Origin: Diadophis punctatus similis
Taxonomy: Eukaryota; Chordata; Lepidosauria; Squamata; Dipsadidae
Length of the DNA: 64,000 nucleotides
NCBI GenBank assembly: GCA_023053685.1
Contig: JALIGW010000001.1
Location: 155,347,466 to 155,411,465, forward strand
Reading direction: 5' to 3'
A program made the position numbers and the translations under genes. The notes beneath the pieces were generated by a model. That model saw nothing but the letters and a program-made list of their open reading frames with translations, did not search any database and was not told where the DNA came from. Positions 50,898-61,724 of the stretch are shown piece by piece. Numbering within the stretch: position 1 is the stretch's first letter; each line of letters starts with the position of its first letter.

Positions 50898-52208
50898 ATA
50901 TAGAACAACAAAGTTCCAGATTTTTTTCTAAGTTCTTTGACCATTAAACCCAAAATAAAAGTATCTGGCTTCATTTTTATATTCACTTCAAGAATCTTCT
51001 CTATTAAAATATGAATCTTACCCCGGTATTTCTTTGATTTATTACAAATCCACCAAAGACAGCACAAAGTTCCTTCTTTGCATTTACATTTCCAACATAC
51101 ATTTGAAATTCCTCTGTATATCCTATGACAATTTATCAGGTGTTAAATATCAAAAGTACAGCATTTTATCAAAATTTTCTTTTCTCTAGTCAAAATGTAA
51201 ATTTTAGACTATATATATTTGATAATAGATCCACCAATCTAGCTTTGTCGTCATTTTTTTTCTGAAAAAGGCTTCCTGATGTGACATCCAAAGAGGTTAT
51301 CTTTATAGAGAACATTGATTTGCATTTGTTCCAAGCCCTTAGGATGGCATAACAAACAGTTATGATTTTGACATCTGAAATAAGCAAAATTTTTAGATAT
51401 CTACATAGCTGACAGTTGGTGGAATCTGTTTCAGTAAAGCAGAAGTTTCAAAAGTTTTAAAAGAATGCAAAACAATAACCAGCATTTGGAACACTTATAT
51501 TGCCTTTGAAGAAAATAATGTTGCAATGTGATGTGACATTACTAAGCTTCTTTCTTTCTTTTGGTATTCAATTGCCTTTATTTATGTCATTGTATCGTGA
51601 TGGCATTAATGGCAAATAATATTATTAGCTAACTATTAAATGCAATAGCCAACTAATTATGCTTCATTGTGTTACTTTTGCTTCTCCTCTTTAGTCCCAT
51701 CTTTGTACAGTATTGACTTTTACATACTTACTGGCTCTTCAGAGCCTCTCATAAACCATCAGAACAAATCGTACTGGTAAGTGCAGAAAATTAGGACTGA
51801 AGCATTTACCGGCTTTTTACAAGCTTGAAAATTAACAGGCAGGAGAGAAGGTTTATAAAAATGATTAGGCCATCAATGCATCTGTAGAGTCTGTATACAC
51901 GGTTACAATTGTTCAATACGTTCTTTCTCAGATTAGTATATCTTAACTTGATGCCTTTAAGAAGACATGGAGTATTGCTGGGTTAATTCTATGTAATATA
52001 GGAATGCTGAAAATTGGCGCCCCACATTTCTAGTTGGCACCCCACATTTCTAGTAAGCACCTGATTAAAAAGTTATTATTGTCATGGGCAATAATGAATA
52101 GAAATATAGGCCAATCTACACATGCAGCAGAAAGCAGAATGCTGGGAAAGATGGGAGAATGTTGAAGTAATAAAATGCCATGCACAGTGTCAGATTCTGA
52201 GTGGGAAA

Positions 52209-52345
52209 GTACTAGCACTAGCACTAGCACTTAGACTTATAAACCACTTCATAGTGCTTTACAGAACTCTCTAAGCAGTTTACAGAGTCAGCATGTTGCC
52301 CCCCAACAATCTGGGTCCTCATTTTAACGACCTTGGAAGGATGAA
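52209..52345 (-). mobile_element. tRNA-derived SINE, 3' part
   Basis: Contains the minus-strand body seen in the other copies (inverse of gaggacccagattgttgggg), with ctctaagcagtttacagagt and a left tail of actagcactagcactagc. The tRNA head is missing. Confidence 0.75.
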
Positions 52346-52651
52346 CATTAATTTCTCCAGTCTGATATGACAGATGAAATTAGTTTATGGTTTATTAGTG
52401 CAAGTTCACTTTTCATACGGTTACTGACTATTTGTTTGGGTACACAAGAATCCAAATGTTAACACTGTTTGAGAATAGGAATTTTTCTGTAATTCGGTAC
52501 ATGACTATTATCAACTTTTTGTTAAGAAGATTAAAATTCAATTTGACCAGTAAATAAGTCAAGAAGACTTGATCGTGTGTCTTACATTTACTTTATAAAG
52601 AGATGTGTTAAACGAGGTGGAGAGAAAGTACGAAATGAAAGCCTTAGATTA

Positions 52652-52755
<104 letters not shown>

Positions 52756-52759
52756 CATG

Positions 52760-54551
52760 CTGGGGTCAGATCCAATTACATTTTTGTGCATTTCTTGGCC
52801 GGAGATGCATCGAAAGAGATCAGGAAATGAATGTGTTCATCACAAGGGGGAGTATATTTTATAATTTTAATCTTAGGACTAAAACAGCGCGGAAGTTTAA
52901 AATGACAATAAAGCCACAAATAGGATGAAACTGGTCACAGGGTGAATGCCTCACAGTGGTTAATGTAGCTGAAATACTGCACAGGATATATACTGTGTAA
53001 AAGACAGGAATTTCCTACTTTTTTTCCCCCATGGAAGTCAGATAAAACCCTGTACAAAGGGACAAGACACAATCTAACCCCTTCATCTCGCTCTGCTCTA
53101 AGAGGCTAGGAGAAGATGTACTTTATACGTACCGTTATGATAGACAACTCGTGATAAAAATCTGATTTTTAAATGAGGTATCTAGGTAAAGAAGCCCAGT
53201 TTTATAATCCTTGAAAAAAAATATTTGGTTGACTGAATATAGGCAGCCTCACACTAGTTCAGTGTGTTAAAAATCTGTTTACCATAAGTTCATGAATTCT
53301 GTTAACTCGATTCTATTAAAATGCAAAAAAAAAATTAGCCTTCCGTTGGAATGCACACCATGTTTGCAATTTAAAATATTATGACCCTTTTCCCTTCTTC
53401 CTTTGGGAATAGTCATGTACTCAACTGATGAATTTGTTAATTTGTTCTGCCCAGCTGTCTTGCTGGTTTATTAGCATCCTGTTATTTTATGCACTATGCT
53501 TAAGTAGAAGTATATTAAAACTCAATACCCAAGGGTCATTTTTCCTGTTGATGTTTTCCAATCACAAGGCCATCTTTAGAATTATGTGGACTTTTTTTCT
53601 CTAATGAAGAACCAATGAGAAACATGCTAGTAATTTAGTCATGCAAGGATAGAAGTTCTAAATATGGGCAGAGGGATGCAACTATTAGCAGCCTAGATTA
53701 GAGGATTATAAACACAGAGGTTTATTACTTACATAAGAGAAAGGAATACATTATAGTTTTAGTTTTATAATGTTTCGGGTATGACCCTAAAAATATAAAG
53801 AATGGATCTGGAAAATATTCATTTGCAAAATGTTTATTGAGCAAACATGAACTTTGGGCATCTGTATTAAAAGCTTTGCATATGGATTTTTTTCCTTATC
53901 AAATCTATTTTCTTACAGATTCTGAATCTTTAGTCAGAAAACTGATGGCCGTTATTTCTAATACTTGAAGAATCATAGGTTCCTCGCTCTATTGAGATAA
54001 ATGTATCACTTGTGAGGATAAAAGATTATAACATTATTTCAAATACTATATAGTCTATGTTTTTCTCCTTTTAAAAAATGTTATAGTTGAGGAAATAAAG
54101 GGAGTTAACAATCTCACTAGATCTTCATCAAAGAAAGTTGACATTTAAAATAAATTGGCACAAAGCAAGCCATAAAACTAGAATTCTTTATGCTAAAATC
54201 ATGAAGTAAAATAGCAAAACAAAATTAAAAAAAAGATGTATCATTGAGGAAAAACTGTTGTTGGCATGTCTACCACATTACCTGAAATTGATATATCTCA
54301 TTGCTTGAAATTGATATATCTTTTTACTGGTACGATGTAGGACATTGCATTTCCCCACCTCCAGAGTAAAAACAGTGCATTCAAAGGGATTCATTTGGTG
54401 AAGCATTTATGATGGCTTATTACAGAACTATCTTTGATTCTTGACAGAATTATTCAAATCGTTGCTTTTTGAGTTGCCTTATACCATGGGTCCATCATCC
54501 AGGTTAGCTGATATAAGACAGAAATTTTAGTATGTCTGTGTATGGTTAGAG
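52760..54551. other. Intron 2 stretch, nothing recognised
   Basis: AT-rich intronic DNA with no recognised repeat family, exon or preserved ORF. Confidence 0.55.
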
Positions 54552-54672
54552 CAGAGGTCTTCAGATTTGGCAACTTTAAGACTTGTGGACTTCAACTCCC
54601 AGCTATGCTGGCTGGAGAATTCTGGGAGTTGAAGTCCACAAGTCTTAAAGTTGCCAAGTTTGGGGACCCCTG
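54552..54672. mobile_element. Palindromic hAT MITE, family D, 121 bp
   Basis: Starts cagaggtcttcagatttgg and ends agtttggggacccctg, perfect 8-bp duplications ggttagag at 54544-54551 and 54673-54680. Same family as 50763-50897, with a shortened centre. Confidence 0.93.
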
Positions 54673-54720
54673 GGTTAGAGCATTACATTTCTACATTATT
54701 TTGTAGAAATACTGTAATAC

Positions 54721-54884
54721 AGGGGTTCAAACCCTGGGCCATGGGCCACTACCAGGCTGTGGCCCACTCAGAACTGGGCCATGGAAGCATGTGTCGCTTG
54801 CACAAATGGAGATGCGCTCACATGGAACCACCCCCTCTCCCCCACTCCACCAGTCCACAAATCCGAATGGTTGTGTACTGCTCC
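54721..54884. mobile_element. hAT-like MITE, about 164 bp
   Basis: The segment aggggttcaaaccctgggcc ... gtactgctcc is flanked by perfect 8-bp repeats tgtaatac at 54713-54720 and 54885-54892. The ends are less clearly inverted than in the other families, so the exact boundary may be shifted by one or two bases. Confidence 0.7.
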
Positions 54885-54892
54885 TGTAATAC

Positions 54893-56047
54893 ATTTTCTA
54901 ATGGTTAGAATCGATTAGAGATACAGATTTGATGAGGGTAAATAACTGTTTTATACAAGCACAGGGGAGGTGTTCATCCAGGGGAAAATGCAAGCCAAAG
55001 GGGTAACATCCGCTCCCTCAACTTCATCACCATTGGTTTAATCTGGTTCAGCTCTCATCTAGTGCTTGTAAGATTATATCTTACTATTATTTAATTTCAC
55101 TCAAAGAAGAAAAATGAAACAACATTGAAATATACTATTCAAAATGATTTGAAAAGGAAGGTTCCCACTGTGACTAAGTAAACAATTATCTTCAATAGCG
55201 GTAGTTATTTTGTTGCTTGTTTTATTTATAATTTTTCCTCTCCATTTACATGATGTTAGGCTTCTAGCTGTAAAATTGGGTATACTTTTCCCTTGAATTG
55301 ATTATTAATTCTCATCTCATTTATAAATATTCTAAACTGTGCTCACAAGGATCCATAGTCTTAAGACAGGTTCTTGTCACTTAATTCCATTTATTCCTCC
55401 ATGCGTGAAGTCTCTGAGCCTGGTAAAAAGAGCTAGTGATACCCAGTAAATACAGGATGCAGATGAAGGTGAATAAGAACAAAACACCTGTGCATGCATT
55501 TTGTACCTGCATAAATCTAGCCCTCCTGCAAAAGATGGTTTAAAAATGATTCTTCGTCATTTGAGATATTTTGCTTCAATTGTTTAATAGCAGAATCTGA
55601 GTTGAGTATTAAGGTTTGGGGAAACTGTTATCCTTTCTTGGCCAGATATGATGACCCCTACTAAATTCATATTGGAATTTAATAGTATGCCTCTTTATTG
55701 TCATCACTCGTTTAATATCCTTGAAATAATGTTTCATAGCTTAGCTTCTTTCAGACAAAACATTGGCCTCAGTGCCTTGGGTATCTGCTGAGTGCGGCAA
55801 AGGAAAGAATGACCACACGAAGATCATGACATCATCATGCAAATATTGCATCTTATGTACTTGCATGAGACATCATGACATTATTGCAAAATTGTGTTTT
55901 TTGTGCAGTGATATTATGGTGCACCTGTTCTGACATTATTGTGGCTTGTTACAAACTTTGTTGCATAGAGTTCCCTATAGGACCTAGTGAAGCAGCAAAA
56001 ATACATTCCAATCAACACATTCCAATCCCTAAAGAGAGGCATGCAGC
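54893..56047. other. Intron 2 stretch, nothing recognised
   Basis: AT-rich intronic DNA with no recognised repeat or exon. Confidence 0.5.
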
Positions 56048-56196
56048 AAAAAGTTGTGGGTGTTCCAACACTGGAGGTTTTTATGAAGAGATTGGACAAC
56101 CATTTGTCTGAAATATTATAGGATTTCCTGCTTGAACAGAAGGTTGGATTAGAAGACCTCCAAGGTCCCTTTCAACTCTGTTATTCTGTTATTCTA
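56048..56196 (+). mobile_element. CR1 LINE 3' end
   Basis: The text agttgtgggtgttccaacac, then ggaggtttttatgaagagat and ggttggattagaagacctcc, is the terminal CR1 coding and 3'UTR sequence with a ttctgttattctatta tail. 5'-truncated and moderately diverged. Confidence 0.88.
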
Positions 56197-56696
56197 TTAA
56201 GGGTACTTCAGCAAATCCACCTTTCTTGCTTCCTTCTGATAAAATGGATAAAAAGTAATTCACAGCTGTGTTCCCAAGCTATTAATGTTTCCACCTTTTA
56301 ACGGGTATCATAGTCTGAAAAGAAGGGGGAGAAAAGATTTGTAGATATAAGGTGATGTTCTCCTGCCATTATTCCTTTCTGATGAAACATTAACAACTTG
56401 TCCTGGGCTATTAAAAAAGCTTTCAGACTAACAAAAGGCATTCTTTCAGCATCACAACAATATGTATTTTAAAGCCAAATATAACCATACCCTGTGGTGA
56501 ATTTCCTAAAGCTGGAGGCATATACAATGGGTGGTGAGATATTCCCATATATCATGGCTATAGCTCTACCATTTATTAAAAGGATTAAAGTGAAAACTAT
56601 CAGAGATATATCTGTGCAATTGGAAAAAATGATTCAGGGGTTTTGTATAAGTGCTACTAAGGAAATTGCTAACAATGCACAGTCACCAATTCCTTA

Positions 56697-57000
56697 AAAA
56701 AATCTTTATTAAATTTCAAAAACAAGTATTAAAATATAAATTAACATGAGGAGAAGATGGGGAAATAAATAACAGGGTAAGTTAAAAAGTGACAAAAATG
56801 CATCAAACAAACATATAGCAAAAGTGACCTCTGACATTTTTAGTACAGATTTAATAATACAATACAATAACTTCTCTCTAAGTTTAAACTGATTTCTGAA
56901 TATTAACTCCTGGGAAACTTGTTCAACTGTTCCAGAATGCAGATACCGATTACTGTATTTCAAACCAAATAAGGAACTACAGAAACAATCTCATAAAATA
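56697..57000 (-). mobile_element. Possible L1 3' end
   Basis: Shares the plus-strand text tttattaaatttcaaaaaca with the start of the L1 fragment at 21350-21850, preceded by a T-less A run at 56695. The rest is AT-rich without recognisable coding, so this is tentative. Confidence 0.4.
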
Positions 57001-57731
57001 TTTTCAAATTGAATGATCTCTTTTCACTTGGAAAAAAAGTTCTTTTTGTTCACACTTTTATTCATGAAAAATAAAACCATTGTTTAATGTGTCAGATTGC
57101 ATAGATGCCTATACGTTTAGTTGTTGATTTATCATTTATCTTAAACTTTGAATTAGATTGGGCAAGTATAGAGTCATCTGTAGGTTTCACTCTGACATGG
57201 AATTCCCATGAAGAATATTTTTGATTGATGTATCCCTAAATGACTTTTCACAATAATTCCTGTATTGTAAGAATGAAACAATAGTTCTTAAAAAAGAAAG
57301 AAAACAAGTGATGTGAACCTTTTGATGTCTTCATAGTTTAAGGCATGGTTTTTTTTTAGATTTCCTGGTATAGATTTTTCTAGATTCCTGTATTCTGATA
57401 TGCTCAAATGTATACTGTGAGAAGTTGCTAATAATACAGCCCAAGTTGGAAAGGATCACAGAGTTTTGTTTTGTTTTAATTCATTAACAACTGTGTGTTT
57501 TTAAAACTTTAGATCTTTGAGAAAGCAGGTAGGAAACTGATTACATTGGAGATGATGAGAAATAATTTCCAAAAATGTATAAATGTTTCCCTCTGAATAT
57601 TGAAAATATGATTAAATGAATGAGGAAGATGAGATAAAACATTTTTTAAAAATAGGAAATATGAAGAAGTGAATGAAATTATACTAGATATATTTTGATA
57701 TACTGTATATACTATAGATATATATGCTATA

Positions 57732-57990
57732 TGTATTTTGTTTTGTTTTGTGCCTTTGAGTCATTTTGACTCCTGGTCAAACAAGTCCATGTACTGTCAA
57801 TATGTAACAAACCCAACATCCTTGGCAATATTTTTGGAAGTGCTATTCCCTTCTTCCTAGGTTGAGAGAGAGGAACTGGTCCAAAGTTACCTAGTTAGGT
57901 TGTTGATGTTGTTGTTTTAGTCTAAGGCGAGACTAAAACCTGAAATATCCTCATTTCTAGTCCAGTGTCTTTAACCATTATACCATACTA
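57732..57990 (-). mobile_element. tRNA-derived SINE, diverged
   Basis: On the minus strand it begins at about 57990 with tggtataatggttaaag (A-box type, complement of 57972-57986) and has a B-box-type ggttttagtctc (complement of 57929-57940). A body containing the inverse of tttgagtcattttgactcct follows. It matches a widespread amniote tRNA SINE layout. Not a working tRNA. Confidence 0.6.
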
Positions 57991-59173
57991 GATATTTATT
58001 TGCCCATGCTATGTTGTGGAGGTCCTTGCATTGAAAAACATACCCTAACTCAAATCAGCCCAAGGTTTCCTAACCAAATTGTGCTGCATGCTGTACAATA
58101 CTGCCTCTTCATCTGCCCTAATACCCACCGTGTTGCATTTTAGGATTGGCTTGCAAAATAGGTGAACTCATATTTTAGGACACCAAGTGATGAGTGTCAG
58201 CCTCATCACATATTGCTCACCCTTTGTAAGATGCCACAGCTCGGTTTTAAAACCATTCACAATTGGCTCATTTCCAGCGGTTACATTTTCATTTCCTCTG
58301 TATCTTTCGCATTCTCATCACGAAATTTTCAGTGATAACTCTTTAATCCTTTTCTGAATCTTCTATCTCAGTAATGGTAGTATTCTATTGTTCAATTATA
58401 AGCTTTAAAAAGCATTTGTGTATGCTATCTGCTCTCACTAGCTGTAGCTCTGTAGATTTCATAATTAGATATCCCTATATATGAGAACAAAAACAAGCTT
58501 CGTATTTCATTTTCTCTGTACATTCCACGTTCACATTATCTATGTCATTGAATTTGGCTCCTGAATGTGTAAGTTCTAGCAGTTGAATTGTTCCTATTTG
58601 TACTTGAAAGTTTCAGCCATTGCGACTGTTCTTCCTGTTCAAAATTTCCACCATTCTTTGACTGCATTTGAACTGAACTCAGGGGAGATCTACTGGCAGT
58701 CCACCTCTAGCATGAGCATAAATGACAGGTGAAAAAGTGGGACACAAGTGCCTATAGAAACAAGTATGGACAAGGACTTCTAGTGCATTTGGGTCTTATA
58801 ATTATTATGTTCATTATTGTTCTGTTGTTCTTTTTCCTAAAGATTTCTTAACCAACCCCATTTTACATTTTGGTGACTATGAAAGCATGCTACTGGGTAG
58901 TGTGTTGGTCAACACTCAGGAGAACTGGCTTAAAATAACTACGTACTTAGCAGTAAAATGTGTTTCTTTGATTTTGAACTAATCTTCTTCTCTCTTAGAA
59001 TTTTTAATAATATGTATAACTTCAAATTTTTAAAAGAAATATTCCACAAGATCTAGGAGGAGATATGATCAGATTCTCTGAACTTATTTCATAACTTTCC
59101 TAATTCCTCAGTATGAGATTCCCAAAATGATAGTTAGAATCCAAACAAAGCCTAAACATGTGTTACCAATATA

Positions 59174-59942
59174 CCGTATTTTTCGGAGTATAAGACGCAC
59201 CGGAGTATAAGACGCACCTTAGTTTTGGGGGAGGAAAATAGGGGAAAACAATCTGCCTACCATCTGGCTAGCATCTTTAGTCTGGTCAGCTTCAGCACAT
59301 TATTTTATCCCCTGGTTAGGACTTAAAAAAACCTTCTTCTGAGAGAGTAACAATGAAAGAGCATGCAAGCCAGTAAGAGCTGGGAAGATCATTAGCACCT
59401 AGTTAGGGCTAGAAAAAAACTTATTCAGAGCAAGTAGAGCAATGAAAAAAACCCTGCAAAGACTTAGGGCTGGAAAAACATTCTTCTGAGAGAGTAACAA
59501 TGAAAGAGCCTCAAGCCAGTAAGAGCTGGGAAGATAGTTAGCACCTGGTTAGGGCTAGAAAAAAACTTATTCAGAGCAGTTTCAGCACATTATTTTATCC
59601 CCTGGTTAGGACTTAAAAAAAACCTTCTTCTGAGAGAATAACAATGAAAGAGCATGCAAGCCAGTAAGAGCTGGGAAGATAGTTAGCACCTGGTTAGGGC
59701 TAGAAAAAAACTTATTCGGAGAAAGTAGAGCAATGAAAAAAAATTCTGCAAAGACTTAGGGCTGGAAAAACATTCTTTGGAGAGAGTAACAATGAAAAAG
59801 CCTGCACGGTAAGAGCTGGGAAGATCTGTTAGCACCTAGTTAGGGCTGGGAAAAAAAGCTACATTCAAAGTATAAGACGCACCCAAATTTTCAGCCACTT
59901 TTAGGGAGGAAAAAGATGCGTCTTATACTCCGAAAAATACGG
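59174..59942. mobile_element. TA-flanked MITE, copy 2, 769 bp, with internal tandem repeats
   Basis: Ends ccgtatttttcggagtataa and the exact inverse ttatactccgaaaaatacgg, with TA on both sides (59172-59173, 59943-59944). A 290-bp unit starting ttcagcacattattttatcc at 59291 repeats at 59581; within each unit a sub-repeat of about 148 bp recurs (cttcttctgagagagtaaca at about 59330 and 59479). The interior is unrelated to copy 1 at 30570. Confidence 0.85.
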
Positions 59943-60969
59943 TAGCTATAGCTCCTTGACTACACCATCCATCTTCCTCAATCAGTTTTCCCTGATATAT
60001 ACAGTAGCAAGGTTTTTTTTAATGCCAAGAAGCTTAGGAAGGATTTTATTGGAAAGATCCTGTGAACCTACTAAATATAAGTAATTTATTGATTCCATTA
60101 GATATTATCCCATAGTTTTAAGTGGGACCTACTATCAACATATGCAGTTTCTAGAATTCTTGGATATGTGAATTTATATGTGAGTTAATTAAACCAGTAT
60201 AACAAATACCAGTAGCACAAATCAATAGTCAAGCTATGTCCCATTCATTGGTTGATAAAAATTGTCTCATTTTGGACAGAATATATGATATAATATTAAT
60301 ATGTTTTGTTTCCCGATATGAATTTTCTATTTTGATAAAACCCTTTATTAAAAGTTCATTCCCCTGGCAGTTTTGTCAGGCACAGATGAACCAAAAATGG
60401 CTCACTGAGGATTCTGGTATTTATTTTTACAATTACAGATTGCATTCAGAACAGAATGGCACTTTTCAGTTTACTGTTGTGCATTTAGATATTTAAGGAA
60501 AAACAACTATAAAGGGAAAATAGGTACAATTGGTAAGGAAAAACTGCAAATCATATCTGAATGTTATTTCTTTCAGTTATCTTCAAAGGCAACCATGAGA
60601 ATATTTGCATACAAGATAATTTGATGTTGTTTTTCTGGGAAGCATAAACAACTTTGGCCAAAAGTCCCTGGCTTGCTTGTGATGTAAAATTAGATTGTCT
60701 GTGACATAAAACTGAGATGGGAAAAGTTGGTGGAGCCAATAGAAATATTTAATCTCCAAAATAATCCATATCCTGTCCAGATTGTGGTATGCCTCCCAGA
60801 GCCAGTTTTTGTGAGATGGGTAACTATACAAATTAGATAAATAAATATCCCACCCTGGGCAAGTTATTAAGTTTAATGTATATAATTCAAGCTACCATGA
60901 ATTCTGCTGAATTTTAGTAAGATAGTAATATAATTCAGGGAGTGGGAAAGGGAGCAGCTAGCATATGGT

Positions 60970-61405
60970 TTTCCCAGTTGCAATATATGGCTGTGAAAGT
61001 TGGACCATAAGAAAGGCTGAGGACCAAAGAATTGAGGCCTTTGAACTATGGTGCTGGAGAAGACTCCTGCGAGTCCCTTGGACTGCAAGGCGATCAAACC
61101 AATCAGTCCTAGAGGAGATCAACCCTGACTGCTCTTTAGAAGGCCAGATCCTGAACATGAAACTCAAATACTTTGGCCACCAAATGAGAAGGAAGGACTC
61201 ACTGGAGAAGAGCCTAATGCTGGGAAAGATTGAGGGCAAAAGAAGAAGGGGACGACAGAGAATGAGGTGGCTGGATGGAGTCACTGAAGCAGTCGGCGTG
61301 AGCTTAAATGGACTCCAGAGGATGGTAGAGGACAGGAAGGGCTGGAGGAATGTTGTCCATGGGGTTGCGATGGGTCGGACACAACTTCGCAACTAACAAC
61401 AACAA
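60970..61405 (+). mobile_element. BovB (RTE) LINE 3' end with preserved reverse transcriptase C-terminus
   Basis: An uninterrupted frame of about 140 codons reads AIYGCESWTIRKAEDQRIEA, then ELWCWRRLLRVPWTARRSNQ, KLKYFGHQMRRKDSLEKSL and KGWRNVVHGVAMGRTQLRN, the C-terminus of the BovB reverse transcriptase. The 3' end tgggtcggacacaacttcgc plus aactaacaacaacaa follows. It is flanked by perfect 10-bp duplications agcatatggt at 60960-60969 and 61406-61415. The lack of stops suggests a fairly young, 5'-truncated insertion. It ends 205 bp upstream of PCSK2 exon 3, in sense orientation. Confidence 0.95.
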
Positions 61406-61610
61406 AGCATATGGTATCTCTGAACCCAGGTTTTGACCTTCTCTTTGTGCCCTCTTGAGTTCATCAGAACAGGGCCATACTATGTACCAAAAATAAAATT
61501 ACATCTTCTTTAAAATGCTTGCTCCTGCACTTCTGATTGTAAAATAAGGTAAACAAAAATGCTTATGTTCTTTTACAAGTCCCAATGGAGCATATAATTG
61601 ACTTTTGCAG

Positions 61611-61724
61611 GTAAAGAAAGTTGTGCAGCAGGAAGGTTTTGGGAGGAGGAAGAGAGGATACAGAAACATCAATGAAATTGTCATCAACATGGACGACCCT
61701 TTATTTACAAAACAGTGGTACTTG
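61611..61724 (+). CDS. PCSK2: PCSK2 coding exon 3 (autoactivation site, start of catalytic domain)
   Basis: Third coding exon, 38 codons, phase 0, between acceptor acttttgcag and donor gtaagc. It translates to VKKVVQQEGF, then RRKR at residues 108-111, the primary site where proPC2 is cut to release the propeptide, then GYRNINEI and a stretch ending DDPLFTKQWYL that begins the subtilisin-like catalytic domain. No catalytic triad residue lies in this exon; the Asp, His and Ser would be in later exons beyond the window. Compared with the human protein as I recall it, changes are conservative (RKKR to RRKR, D to N after GYR, and one D to V in the INEI region). A BovB insertion ends about 205 bp upstream of the acceptor. 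The gene continues in intron 3, which runs to the window edge with no exon 4 visible. Confidence 0.96.

Noticed and set aside
59291..59870. Possible satellite DNA or tandem gene array
   Set aside because: Only two 290-bp units, bounded by MITE terminal repeats and without an ORF. Better explained as internal duplication of a transposon.
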